NCBI GenBank assembly: GCA_020846635.1
Contig: JADLDO010000054.1
Span: 1-64,000, forward strand
From: Caldilineaceae bacterium
Lineage (GTDB): Bacteria > Chloroflexota > Anaerolineae > Caldilineales > Caldilineaceae
Length of the DNA: 64,000 nt
Reading direction: 5' to 3'
Part shown: in pieces, positions 47,780-57,132 of the stretch
Layout: each line of letters opens with the position of its first letter
Position numbering within the stretch: position 1 is the stretch's first letter
The notes under the pieces: generated by a model
The model's database searches: none
What the model saw: the letters and a program-made list of their open reading frames with translations, nothing else
What the model was told of the DNA's origin: nothing
Program-made: the position numbers and the translations under genes

Positions 47780-48450
47780 GTGAATCAGTCACCACACCAG
47801 CCGTCGAGGGTTCGACGGCTGGTAGTCCCGCTTCAAAACAGAGCTCGATGGGAATGTGGTCCACCATTGTCCAAACGCCCGAAGTGGTGGACTATTTCCG
47901 CGATGTCTTTAGCAAAGCCGGCGTCACCGTTGACGGCAGTAAAGAGGAATTTACTGTCATCAATGATGGCAATGCCTTCACCTTCCATGCCGGCATTGAT
48001 GCGGATGTCGAATTTGTCGTCCCGCTCAAAGAAGAGAATGTCGCCAACCTGATACACTTCGCCAGTGATGGCAATTTCGACGCGCATGAATCATGGCGCA
48101 TCGTCCAGATTCTCTTTACACCACTGACGCGCGCAGCCTTACGGTCGCCCACTGTCCGGCGCAACTGGGTGCGGCTACTGTCAGGTGCCGAAGCGGTCAT
48201 CCATGTACATCTCGTGGATCCGAACGGAGGCAATGCCGCGCGCCACACGCTCGCCTATGCAGGCGATCAATGGCTCGTGATTCCTGGTTTGCATGGCAAA
48301 CCAGGGCGCACTTATTGGCTTGATCCTGACCAGGCATTGAGCTTTCAACGCCAGCTTTATAGGGCGCTTAAGGAGGACAGTCTTGGCAGTTGGTGGCAGT
48401 TCGCCAACTGGTACCGAGAATGGCGCATGACGGTCTCGAGTCCAGGCTAA
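47776..48450 (+). CDS. Hypothetical protein
   Basis: TTG start overlapping the SDR stop (GGTTGAGTG) with AAAGGAGG RBS; the same frame is open to 48450. The track start 47452 would overlap the SDR gene out of frame. Confidence 0.6.
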   Translation: MSESVTTPAVEGSTAGSPASKQSSMGMWSTIVQTPEVVDYFRDVFSKAGVTVDGSKEEFTVINDGNAFTFHAGIDADVEFVVPLKEENVANLIHFASDGNFDAHESWRIVQILFTPLTRAALRSPTVRRNWVRLLSGAEAVIHVHLVDPNGGNAARHTLAYAGDQWLVIPGLHGKPGRTYWLDPDQALSFQRQLYRALKEDSLGSWWQFANWYREWRMTVSSPG

Positions 48451-48921
48451 ATGACATCCAGTATGCGCCACGCGCTTTCGGCGACCTGGAGTGGTGTGGG
48501 CTATGCCGCCATCGGTCTCTACAACCCCAAAAACCTGAGCAACGTCGGCGGTGTCTTGCGCGCAGCCTTTTGTTTTGGAGCAGCGATGGTCGCTGTGCAA
48601 GGCAAACGCTATCGCGTGCAATCCACGGACACCGCCGACGCATATCTTCACTTTCCACTGCTCCAGGTTGATGACCTCCACCAAGTGGTTCCATACCACT
48701 GTGTTCCGGTTGCCGTCGAGCGACGCAGCGACGCCATCTCCCTCCCCGACTATGATCATCCCCAAAGCGCCTTCTATATTTTCGGCCCAGAAGATGGCGA
48801 CCTCGGCCCGGATGTTCTCAACTGGTGCCGCGACATTGTCTATATCCCCGCCAACCACTCGCTTAACCTGGCCGCAGTCGCCAATGTCGTCCTCTATGAC
48901 CGCATGGCAAAGCACAGCTAA
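48451..48921 (+). CDS. TrmH/SpoU-family RNA methyltransferase
   Basis: IGLYNPKNLSNVGGVLRAAFCFGAAMV, FYIFGPEDGDLGPDVLNWCRDIVYIPANHSLNLAAVANVVLYDRM (SPOUT motifs). Confidence 0.88.
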   Translation: MTSSMRHALSATWSGVGYAAIGLYNPKNLSNVGGVLRAAFCFGAAMVAVQGKRYRVQSTDTADAYLHFPLLQVDDLHQVVPYHCVPVAVERRSDAISLPDYDHPQSAFYIFGPEDGDLGPDVLNWCRDIVYIPANHSLNLAAVANVVLYDRMAKHS

Positions 48922-48977
48922 TCCACCAAGCGAATCATTCACTTATGTATCGCAGTTAAAAAGCACAAAAAACGCGG

Positions 48978-49006
48978 TTGACGTCATCTACAAAGTCTGT
49001 TACGCT
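48978..49006 (+). promoter_or_regulatory. Weak candidate promoter for the CUT1 ABC operon
   Basis: TTGACG - 17 nt - TACGCT upstream of a ~300-nt leader; a perfect 10-bp palindrome CATGATCATG follows at 49023-49032. Confidence 0.3.
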
Positions 49007-49302
49007 TTGGCAGCAGACGAGTCATGATCATGCTAAATGGTCAGACCAGTCACAGCATCACCCGGCAGCAACTTGCTATCCCATAGTCCGACGCGCTTCG
49101 TTAGCCAATACCACAACGATGCGCACTTCCCTTCGTTGCGCCGGCACATCCGGCTTGAGTTTGTAACGCAACTGCCTAAATCCATAGTCTCACCACACCA
49201 CAGGTTTCTTCGGTCAGGGGGTGGTCTTTATGTGATCACAGCCACAGTCCCAATCCCTCTTCTGCACTATCGACGTTCGTCCCCACGAAAGGAGCTGAGA
49301 AA

Positions 49303-50694
49303 GTGTCTCACCGCACACACCTGGGCACACACTTGGTGACACGGCGTGAGTTTTTGCGCCTATCCGCAGTCGCATCCGGCATCGGTCTACTCACAGCCTG
49401 TGCTCCTGCAACCGCCCCGACCACCGGATCTACGCAAGCGGAAGCGGGTGCTGCCCCCGCCGCGGCCAATCCTACGTTGGTTTTTACAGGCTGGAATGCT
49501 GTTGAGTGGTATGACCCCGTGATCCAGGAATTCGTGAAGGAAAACCCCGATATTGATGCGTCATATCGTATGCTCTCCGATTACAAGCAGCAGATCACCT
49601 TGTTGGCTGCCGGGGAACAATGCGATGTGCTTGTGACACGCGATGACGACCGAGCAGGCTTTTCCTCAGCAGGCTTCATCCGTCCGGTGGGTGATGAAGA
49701 GGGGGTGCAGGCTCTGGTTGATGATATGTACCCTGGCAACCTGGCAGCAATGGGATCGGAAGGGGATCTCTTTGGTCTTCCCTACTACACCGACTTCCAC
49801 ACCTTCATGTACAACGCCAATCTCTTGGAACAAGCAGGCTTTGATGCGCCGCCGGAGACATTGGGTGAACTGGCTGATATGTGTGTCGCAATCAAGAGCC
49901 AGGGCATGTCTGACTACCCGCTTGGCATGTGGATCAATCAAGAGAGCAACTTCAAAGAGATCATGTACTCTCTGGTCTATGGCAGCCAGGGCGATTGGAT
50001 CGATGACAACTCGGAACCGATCTGCGACCAACCCGGCTCTGTCGTGGAAGAGATTGTCGCGTGGACCGTTGCTGCCATCAACGACTTGGAGATCATGGAT
50101 CGTGCCAATCTGGAAATGGCCGATGCGGATAGCGACTTAATCTTCCAGGCCGGAAACAGCGTCTTCCAGAGCGCCAACCGCTATGACCTGCGCCGTTTCA
50201 ACGACCCCGAACAGACCCCGGCGGCTGTCGCCGGTGAAAAGGTCTTTAGGGCCATGCTCATGCCAGGTTTTGAGGGCGCAGGGCTGGGCGCAGTTACCTG
50301 GACACGGCAGTACACGGTCAACGCCACAGCCGCCGATCAGGAAGCAGCTTTCCGCCTCCAATATTTCGCAGGTGGCAAAAACGCGGCGGGTGAATACTGG
50401 ACAGCCAAACAGTGGCACAGCCGCTTTGGTCTTGGTTTCGCCTACCAATCCCTAGCCACCGACCCTGACATTGTCGAAGGCGAAAATGCCTGGGGCGACC
50501 CGGAACTCTTCGCCAAACAAAAGGCTACCGCTGTCCCACGCAAGGGCCTGGACGCCCCCTGGTACTCCGAATGGGACAACCTCATGCAGGCCGAATGGCA
50601 CAAGGCCATGTTGGGGCAGATCTCGCCTTCCGAAGCAACGAAGGCGATGGCCGACAAATGGCGAGAACTACGCACCAGCTACGAGTCGTCCTAG
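49303..50694 (+). CDS. ABC sugar transporter substrate-binding protein (SBP family 1), Tat-type lipoprotein
   Basis: GTG start; RREFLRLSAVASGIGLLTAC Tat plus lipobox signal; SBP_bac_1-type sequence. Confidence 0.88.
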   Translation: MSHRTHLGTHLVTRREFLRLSAVASGIGLLTACAPATAPTTGSTQAEAGAAPAAANPTLVFTGWNAVEWYDPVIQEFVKENPDIDASYRMLSDYKQQITLLAAGEQCDVLVTRDDDRAGFSSAGFIRPVGDEEGVQALVDDMYPGNLAAMGSEGDLFGLPYYTDFHTFMYNANLLEQAGFDAPPETLGELADMCVAIKSQGMSDYPLGMWINQESNFKEIMYSLVYGSQGDWIDDNSEPICDQPGSVVEEIVAWTVAAINDLEIMDRANLEMADADSDLIFQAGNSVFQSANRYDLRRFNDPEQTPAAVAGEKVFRAMLMPGFEGAGLGAVTWTRQYTVNATAADQEAAFRLQYFAGGKNAAGEYWTAKQWHSRFGLGFAYQSLATDPDIVEGENAWGDPELFAKQKATAVPRKGLDAPWYSEWDNLMQAEWHKAMLGQISPSEATKAMADKWRELRTSYESS

Positions 50695-50721
50695 TTCGCG
50701 CCCATCCCTAGCGCAGAATTC

Positions 50722-50761
50722 GTGTGTTGGCGTTTCTCTTAACCGGGCAATGCCAACACAC
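50722..50761. promoter_or_regulatory. Stem-loop between SBP and permease genes
   Basis: GTGTGTTGGC...GCCAACACAC perfect 10-bp arms, 20-nt loop. Confidence 0.7.
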
Positions 50762-50811
50762 AGCCCCGTCGTAAATGACCGTTCCTAGACCAGACCAGGG
50801 CAGACTAGCTT

Positions 50812-51804
50812 ATGATCGACAAGAATCTCAGCCCCGCGGGTGGCGTCAGTATCAAGCCACTGCCTGCCCCAACGGGCGGACGCGAACTCAGCAGATGGCA
50901 ATCATGGCGGATGCGCTTCAATGAAAGCCCAGAGGTGCGCGCCTATCTCATGAATGGCCCCATGATTCTGGCGCTTTTGATCATCTCCGCCTTCCCCATC
51001 GGCTACTCCTTCCTGATTAGCCTGCAAAAATACAATCTGCGCCAACCCAATGACATCCGCTTCATTGGGCTGGATAACTACACAGCGGTTCTGGGCAACG
51101 CTGAATTTTGGGTGTCGCTGCGCGTGACCGCGACCTTCACCTTTGGTGCGCTCATCTTCGAGGTGCTCACGGGTGTGCTGCTGGCGCTGCTCCTCAACGA
51201 AAAATTCTTAGGGCGCGGTATTCTGCGTAGCATCATGCTGCTCCCCTGGGCCATCCCCGGCGTCATCGCAGGCGTCATGTGGAAATGGATCTTCAACCCC
51301 CGCTTTGGCGTGCTCAATGGCTTGCTGCTCCAAATGGGTGTCATCGATGAGTACAAATCTTGGGTCGGCTTTGACCCCAACATGGCAATGGCGGCCCTGA
51401 TCTTTGTGCAAGTTTGGAACGCGCTGCCCTTTAACACCATCGTCCTGCTGGCTGCGCTGCAAGGGATTCCCAGCGATCTCTATGAGGCTGCTACTGTAGA
51501 CCGCGCCGGCATGTGGAGCCGCTTCCGCCATATCACGCTCCCCTGGTTGGCGCAGCCGATCATGATCATCATGATTCTCGCCACAATGGGTGGGCTGCGC
51601 GTCTTTGACCTCATCTATGTCCTGACCGGCGGCGGGCCTGGGGATTCGACGCGTGTCGTCACCTTCACCGCCTGGAAAAAGGCCTTTGATGCGCTGGACT
51701 TCGGCACAGCCAACAGCTATGCCTATATCCTCACCTTCATCACCCTCATCATCGGCCTGATCTACATTCGCATTCTCTACAAGAGGGGGGAGATCGAGCA
51801 ATGA
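50812..51804 (+). CDS. ABC sugar transporter permease (CUT1, MalF/UgpA type)
   Basis: EAA loop NTIVLLAALQGIPSDLYEAATVDRAGMWSRFRHITLPWL; multi-TM. Confidence 0.93.
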   Translation: MIDKNLSPAGGVSIKPLPAPTGGRELSRWQSWRMRFNESPEVRAYLMNGPMILALLIISAFPIGYSFLISLQKYNLRQPNDIRFIGLDNYTAVLGNAEFWVSLRVTATFTFGALIFEVLTGVLLALLLNEKFLGRGILRSIMLLPWAIPGVIAGVMWKWIFNPRFGVLNGLLLQMGVIDEYKSWVGFDPNMAMAALIFVQVWNALPFNTIVLLAALQGIPSDLYEAATVDRAGMWSRFRHITLPWLAQPIMIIMILATMGGLRVFDLIYVLTGGGPGDSTRVVTFTAWKKAFDALDFGTANSYAYILTFITLIIGLIYIRILYKRGEIEQ

Positions 51805-52739
51805 GCGCAGTCCCCGAAAAGCCCACCACAGGCAGCCTCAGCGGTTCCATCTACAAATTGTCCCTACCGTGGAAGCAGATTTTTATCTACATTGCCGCTA
51901 TCATCGCCTTTTTCTATATCGCAGGCCCCTTTGCGTGGATCGTCATCAGCAGCTTCATGACCAGCGAAGAGACAATGTCCGTCCCACCCCATTGGATTCC
52001 ACACGAACCGACGTTGATGAACTATTCGGCCTATTGGAACCCTGACATTCTCAATACGCTGCGCGAGGAGCGCCGTCTGACCATCGGCGGCGTCGTCAAT
52101 GCCGTACCCATCGCCCTCCGCAACAGCATCGTCATCGCCTTTTCTGTCGCCTTTCTCAACATCATCATCGGCTCACTGTCGGCCTATCCCTTTGCCCGCA
52201 GCCAATTTCGTGGCAAAACCACCCTGCTCGTCCTCTACCTCCTGACGCGCATGGTGCCTGCGCTGGCCCTCATTCTCCCGGTCTACTTGGTTCTGCGCCG
52301 GATCGGCGCGCTCAACCAGTCGTGGGGCTTAATCCTGATGTACATGACCTTTACCCTTCCCTATTCGGTCTGGATTCTCAAGAACTACTTCCAGACTATC
52401 CCGCGCGATCTGGAAGACGCCGCCCGCGTTGACCGCTGTAACTGGTTCCAGGCAATGGTGCGGGTCATTCTGCCTGTTTCGCTCCCCGGCATCATTGCCG
52501 TAGGGATTTACAGTTTCATGGCCTCTTGGGGTGAATTCTTCTATGCCATGATCCTGATTCAAACACCCGATGCGCGTACCATGCCCGTCTTGGTGTCACA
52601 ACTCAGTACCGAACTCGGTCAAGAATATGGCTTCCTCACCTCGTCAGCGGTCCTGGCTGTCATCCCGCCACTCGTGCTGGCGCTCATCTTCCAACGCATG
52701 ATCATTTCCGGCATCGGTGCGGGTGCCGTTAAGGGCTAG
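51801..52739 (+). CDS. ABC sugar transporter permease (CUT1, MalG/UgpE type)
   Basis: ILKNYFQTIPRDLEDAARVDRCNWFQAMVRVILPVSLPGI EAA loop; ATGA overlap with the upstream gene. Confidence 0.93.
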   Translation: MSAVPEKPTTGSLSGSIYKLSLPWKQIFIYIAAIIAFFYIAGPFAWIVISSFMTSEETMSVPPHWIPHEPTLMNYSAYWNPDILNTLREERRLTIGGVVNAVPIALRNSIVIAFSVAFLNIIIGSLSAYPFARSQFRGKTTLLVLYLLTRMVPALALILPVYLVLRRIGALNQSWGLILMYMTFTLPYSVWILKNYFQTIPRDLEDAARVDRCNWFQAMVRVILPVSLPGIIAVGIYSFMASWGEFFYAMILIQTPDARTMPVLVSQLSTELGQEYGFLTSSAVLAVIPPLVLALIFQRMIISGIGAGAVKG

Positions 52740-52750
52740 GAGCAGCAACT

Positions 52751-53836
52751 ATGGCGCGTGTTTATTTAGAGCAGGTTTGCAAGAACTTTGGCGATTTTGT
52801 CGCCGTGGATACCCTGAACCTCGATGTCCAGGACAAGGAGTTTGTCACGCTCGTAGGGCCTTCCGGCTGTGGCAAAACCACCACCCTGCGCATGATTGCC
52901 GGTCTGGAAAAGGTCAGCACCGGCAAGATCTTCTTCGACAATGATTCGGTCGGTCATTTGCCCGCCAACCACCGTGACATTGCGATGGTCTTCCAAAGCT
53001 ATGCGCTCTATCCACACATGAATGTCTATGAGAATATCGGCTTTGCGCTTAAAATGATGCGTATCCCGCGCCCGGAAATCGAGCGGCGCATCCAGTGGGC
53101 AGCAAAAATGTTGGGGATCGAAATGCTGCTCCAGCGCAAACCGCGCGATCTCTCCGGTGGTCAGCGCCAGCGCGTCGCCCTGGGCCGCGCCATTGTGCGC
53201 GAACCGGCTTGCTTTTTGCTCGACGAGCCACTCAGTAACCTGGATGCCAAACTGCGGGTCAGTATGCGCGCCGAGTTGAAGCGGCTCCACCATGACATCG
53301 AACGCACCTTCATCTATGTCACCCATGATCAAGCCGAAGCCCTGACTATGTCCGACCGCATCGCCATCATGAACCACGGCAAGTTGCAGCAGTTTGGCAC
53401 GCCCGACGAGGTCTATTACCATCCCGCCAATGTCTTTGTCGCCGGTTTCATCGGCAGTCCACCCATGAACTTTGTCGACGGTGAAATCGTCCACGACAAC
53501 GGAACCACCTACTTCACGCGCGGTGTGCTGCGTTATCCCATCCCGCCGCGCCTCTCTCAGCGCCTACAAGAACAAGGGCGCAGCAGCTCCGTCACCCTCG
53601 GCGTGCGCCCGGAAACCATCGGCGTGAGCCACAACGGCCCCGGCATCGCCGGAAGCGTCTATGTAGAAGAACCTCTGGGTTCCGATGTCTTTCTCACCGT
53701 CGAAGTGGAAAAAGCCTACGTCATCGTCCGCACCGATCCCGAATTCCGCGCAAGCTTTGGCGAGCAAGTCTACATGGACTTCAACCCTCAAAAGATCTAC
53801 CTCTTTGACCAAAAGAGCGGTGACGCCATTCAATAG
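52751..53836 (+). CDS. ABC sugar transporter ATP-binding protein (UgpC/MsmK type)
   Basis: [56 protein letters not shown]-terminal TOBE/MalK-like region. Confidence 0.94.
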   Translation: MARVYLEQVCKNFGDFVAVDTLNLDVQDKEFVTLVGPSGCGKTTTLRMIAGLEKVSTGKIFFDNDSVGHLPANHRDIAMVFQSYALYPHMNVYENIGFALKMMRIPRPEIERRIQWAAKMLGIEMLLQRKPRDLSGGQRQRVALGRAIVREPACFLLDEPLSNLDAKLRVSMRAELKRLHHDIERTFIYVTHDQAEALTMSDRIAIMNHGKLQQFGTPDEVYYHPANVFVAGFIGSPPMNFVDGEIVHDNGTTYFTRGVLRYPIPPRLSQRLQEQGRSSSVTLGVRPETIGVSHNGPGIAGSVYVEEPLGSDVFLTVEVEKAYVIVRTDPEFRASFGEQVYMDFNPQKIYLFDQKSGDAIQ

Positions 53837-53982
53837 AAAGTCATGCCTTACAATTCATCAAAGGGTGGCTGCCACGCAATCAAGGCACAGCGCGGGAAGG
53901 TGCGCTTGAAGAATGTGACAGTCACCTACTTTTGCGCCTGCGAACCATTTCGACACCCAATCAAAAACTGACGGAGAGTATA

Positions 53983-55107
53983 ATGGCCCATGTGCCGGAT
54001 GTAGTTGAGTTAACCAAAACGCTGATCGCCATCCCCTCGCCCAGCCAACAATCCAACCAAATCATCGCCAGTCATCTTGCCACGCTCTTGCAGGAGTGCG
54101 GCTTTAACCTTGAGCAGCTATCCTTCGTGGAGGATGATCAGCGCAAAACAAGTTTGATAGCGCGCAAAGGCACAGGCGAAGGTGGCCTCGGCCTGTTTTC
54201 CCATTCCGACACCGTACCGGCGGACGCTGACGGCTGGGAGCCATTCACCCCCACCATCCAGGATGATCGCATCATCGGGCGCGGTGCCGCCGATATGAAA
54301 GGCGCGATCGCAGCCTCCATCGTTGCCGCCGCGCCCTACACTCCCGACCAACTGCGCCGCCCTGTTACCGTTGTCATTACCGCCGACGAGGAGATCGGCT
54401 ATGGGGGAGCCAAGCAGGTCGTCGCCGAATCAAAATCGCTGGCAGGCAACTGGCCCACCTATGGCATCATCGCCGAGCCCACGCAGATGCGCCCGGTCTA
54501 TGCTCACAAAGGCGGCCTGCGCGTACGGGTCACAGCCCACGGTCGCGCCGCCCACACCAGCACCGATAAGGGCATCTCGGCGAACTTCCTCATCGCGCCT
54601 TTCCTCGCCGACATGGCCGAGTTGAATCAGCTTGTCAAGCGTGAAAAGCGCTTTCAAAACGCCGAATTTGACCCACCCACCAACGGCTTCAACATGGTCA
54701 TTAACGATGGCAATGCCGCTGCCAACGTCACCGCGGCCAAGACCGTCTGCACTGTCGGCTTTCGCCCCATGCCGGACGACCACCGTGAGGAGGTACTAGA
54801 GGCAATTATCGCCTCGGCCAAGAAACACAACCTGGAATTTGACTGGTATCTGCATGAGCCGTTTTATGTTGACCGCAACTCGCCGCTCATCCAAGCGGCA
54901 CTCGCCGCCACCGGGCTGCCCGCCGCCGAAACAGTCCCCTTTGGCACAGAGGCAGCGATCTTCAAAGACCTCATGCAGCTTGTCATCCTCGGCCCAGGCA
55001 ACATCGCCCAGGCTCACACCAAAGGCGAATGGATCGCCATCGACCAACTTCACAGCGCGGTCAATGTCTATCGCCAGCTAATCGATCACTTCTGCGTCAA
55101 TAGTTGA
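53983..55107 (+). CDS. M20 family metallopeptidase (ArgE/DapE/CPG2-like)
   Basis: GLFSHSDTVPADADGWEPFTPTIQDDRIIGRGAADMKGAIAA, VVITADEEIGYGGAK, IAEPTQMRPVYAHKGGLRVRVTAHGRAAHTS; start at ATG 53983. Confidence 0.92.
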   Translation: MAHVPDVVELTKTLIAIPSPSQQSNQIIASHLATLLQECGFNLEQLSFVEDDQRKTSLIARKGTGEGGLGLFSHSDTVPADADGWEPFTPTIQDDRIIGRGAADMKGAIAASIVAAAPYTPDQLRRPVTVVITADEEIGYGGAKQVVAESKSLAGNWPTYGIIAEPTQMRPVYAHKGGLRVRVTAHGRAAHTSTDKGISANFLIAPFLADMAELNQLVKREKRFQNAEFDPPTNGFNMVINDGNAAANVTAAKTVCTVGFRPMPDDHREEVLEAIIASAKKHNLEFDWYLHEPFYVDRNSPLIQAALAATGLPAAETVPFGTEAAIFKDLMQLVILGPGNIAQAHTKGEWIAIDQLHSAVNVYRQLIDHFCVNS

Positions 55108-55114
55108 ACCCGAC

Positions 55115-55159
55115 GCCGCGGTCTACATCGCCGGTCACAACCGCCTTGTAGACCGCGGC
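55115..55159. repeat. Inverted repeat/stem-loop after the M20 peptidase gene
   Basis: GCCGCGGTCTACA - 19 nt - TGTAGACCGCGGC, perfect 13-bp arms. Confidence 0.75.
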
Positions 55160-55306
55160 TGAATAGCCTGGTAAGTGTCGTCCCTCTACGACGCGCACCG
55201 AAAGCGGAGGAATCTCGTCATGCTGTGATAGAATAGATAAAGCATGATCGTCGTGACAGGTTAGGCTACCGGCGACGACCTGGAGATGAGGTAGATTTAA
55301 GACCGA

Positions 55307-56134
55307 ATGGCGGAGCAGGACACAAGGCCAACAGCAGAAGAACCGGAACAGAGTCCGGGAGAAGTCCATCCAAAGGGGATCATGCCTTCCCGACGGCTGT
55401 TACCAATCGGACTGGGCTTAGTTGCATTACTCGTCGGCTGCTTTTGGTGGGGCAGCCAACCTCCCGCAGACCCGCTCACAGACCTCTCACCCACGATCCC
55501 TACCGTCACCCCATCCCGCAGCACCAGCAGCAGGCCCACACCATCGAGCGCAGCACTTACCCGTGTGGCCTCATCCCTGGCACAAGCGACTGAACCAACC
55601 TCGACCCCCACTGCCGTCATCGCCGACAGCGCGCTGATTCCGCTCCCCACCGTCACGCCCACACTGGTTCCCGCTCCCGTCGTCACACGTACCGTCGAGA
55701 TAAACGGCAAAGCCACCCTGCGTCTACAACTCAACAGCGAAAGCTTCGAGAGCAGCGGTCAGCCCGTCACGGTGAACCTGGAACCACGCGCCTATGTACT
55801 GGGCGGCAACACACTTGCAGAGGAGGAGCAGTGGTGTGTACAACTCGGCCCAACCGGGCTCGTCTTTGATCTGCAATTCACACTCCAGCCAATCACAGAA
55901 AACCTGCACGTTGGCGGCGAACTCCAGCTTTATGATGGCTTCTGCGGAACATGGGGTAATCTGGGCAATCGCTTAGCCACTGTGCCGATGGATGTGACTG
56001 TCCCCGCCGGTTCCACTGCCCGCCTGGCCCCCACCATGCAAGTGCAAGGCAGCCTCATGGGGTTGGATAACCTGCTCAATATCTCCACCGGGGTCTTCTT
56101 GGAGCTGACCATTCGCAACCCAGCCCCCCGCTAG
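55307..56134 (+). CDS. Membrane-anchored protein with S/T/P-rich linker, hypothetical
   Basis: N-terminal TM (LLPIGLGLVALLVGCFWWG), low-complexity linker, beta-rich C-terminal domain. Confidence 0.65.
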   Translation: MAEQDTRPTAEEPEQSPGEVHPKGIMPSRRLLPIGLGLVALLVGCFWWGSQPPADPLTDLSPTIPTVTPSRSTSSRPTPSSAALTRVASSLAQATEPTSTPTAVIADSALIPLPTVTPTLVPAPVVTRTVEINGKATLRLQLNSESFESSGQPVTVNLEPRAYVLGGNTLAEEEQWCVQLGPTGLVFDLQFTLQPITENLHVGGELQLYDGFCGTWGNLGNRLATVPMDVTVPAGSTARLAPTMQVQGSLMGLDNLLNISTGVFLELTIRNPAPR

Positions 56135-56943
56135 AATGATGGCAAGCTTGTCTCCACGTGGCCCAACTGGCGCGAGATAGTCGCCGCCGCCGCGCAAAGT
56201 GCCGCTGCAACATCGCCCACCTGGTCACGACCTAGACGCGATGCAGGCGCAGAAACACTAATCGCCGCGGTCACCCTTCCTGGATACTCAAAGATCGGCG
56301 CGCCCACACAGCGCGCGCCATCCTCATTTTCCTGATCATCCAATGCATAGCCCTCTTTCCGCGCCTGTGCCAATGCCTTCATCACGCTTGCACGCGTATG
56401 CAGCGTAAAGGTGGTTCGTGGCATCAACCGCGCCGGCAGATGGCGCGCCGGCTCATCGATAAAGGCCAACATCGCCTTCCCCAACGCTGTGGAATAGGCA
56501 GGGTCGCGACTTCCCAACGTTGCCTGCATGCGCAAGGAGTGATGGCTTTCCACCATCTCTACATAGACAACATCATAGCCATCCAAAATACCCAGGTTGA
56601 CCGTCTCGTTAAAGCGATCACGCAGCGCCACCATCACCGGCAGCGCCACATCACGAATCCGCAATTGCTGACCCGCCAATTGCCCCAACTCAAAGAGCCG
56701 CGCCCCCAAGTGATACATATCCGCCTGGCGGTCGTGTGTCACAAAGCCACATTGCGCCAATGTCTGCAAATAGCGAAAGACCGTCGTTTTGGGCAGCCGT
56801 ACCCGGTGACAGATCTCTGTCAAGGTCAAAGACCGCTGCTCGTCACCGAGGGCGATTAATACTTGCAGCGCCTTAAAGACCGGCTTCACCACATAAGGCT
56901 GTTCAATATCTCCCTGTTTTGTCGTCATATTGATTCTTGCCAA
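56131..56943 (-). CDS. IclR family transcriptional regulator
   Basis: wHTH KPVFKALQVLIAL...LTEICHRVRLPKTTVFRYLQTLAQCGFV; IclR effector domain (STALGKAMLAFI, GYALDDQENEDGARCVGAPIF). Confidence 0.93.
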   Translation of the reverse strand: MARINMTTKQGDIEQPYVVKPVFKALQVLIALGDEQRSLTLTEICHRVRLPKTTVFRYLQTLAQCGFVTHDRQADMYHLGARLFELGQLAGQQLRIRDVALPVMVALRDRFNETVNLGILDGYDVVYVEMVESHHSLRMQATLGSRDPAYSTALGKAMLAFIDEPARHLPARLMPRTTFTLHTRASVMKALAQARKEGYALDDQENEDGARCVGAPIFEYPGRVTAAISVSAPASRLGRDQVGDVAAALCAAAATISRQLGHVETSLPSF

Positions 56944-56978
56944 TCACTACCTATTTGGAATGGCTCCTATTTGGAATG

Positions 56979-56996
56979 GAAACAAATCTTTGTTTC
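56979..56996. promoter_or_regulatory. Candidate IclR-type operator palindrome
   Basis: GAAACAAA-TC-TTTGTTTC, perfect inverted repeat in the divergent iclR/aminotransferase gap. Confidence 0.6.
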
Positions 56997-57017
56997 TTCT
57001 AGCGAAACAACAGACCC

Positions 57018-57046
57018 TTGACGTGAAATGGTTCGTACCATACTAT
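57018..57046 (+). promoter_or_regulatory. Candidate sigma70 promoter for the aminotransferase gene
   Basis: TTGACG - 17 nt - TACTAT; the spacer carries palindrome ATGGT-TCGT-ACCAT (57028-57041). Confidence 0.5.
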
Positions 57047-57132
57047 GGGTGATAATTATCCACGTCAAATCCTTGATAATCGGTGGAGCAAGCGCCTAGC
57101 TTCGTTCCCATCAGCAGAAAGGACCATCCATC

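Noticed and set aside
49023-49032. CATGATCATG palindrome as a LacI-type operator
   Set aside because: Only 10 bp, no adjacent regulator gene, single occurrence noticed; insufficient support for a separate finding.
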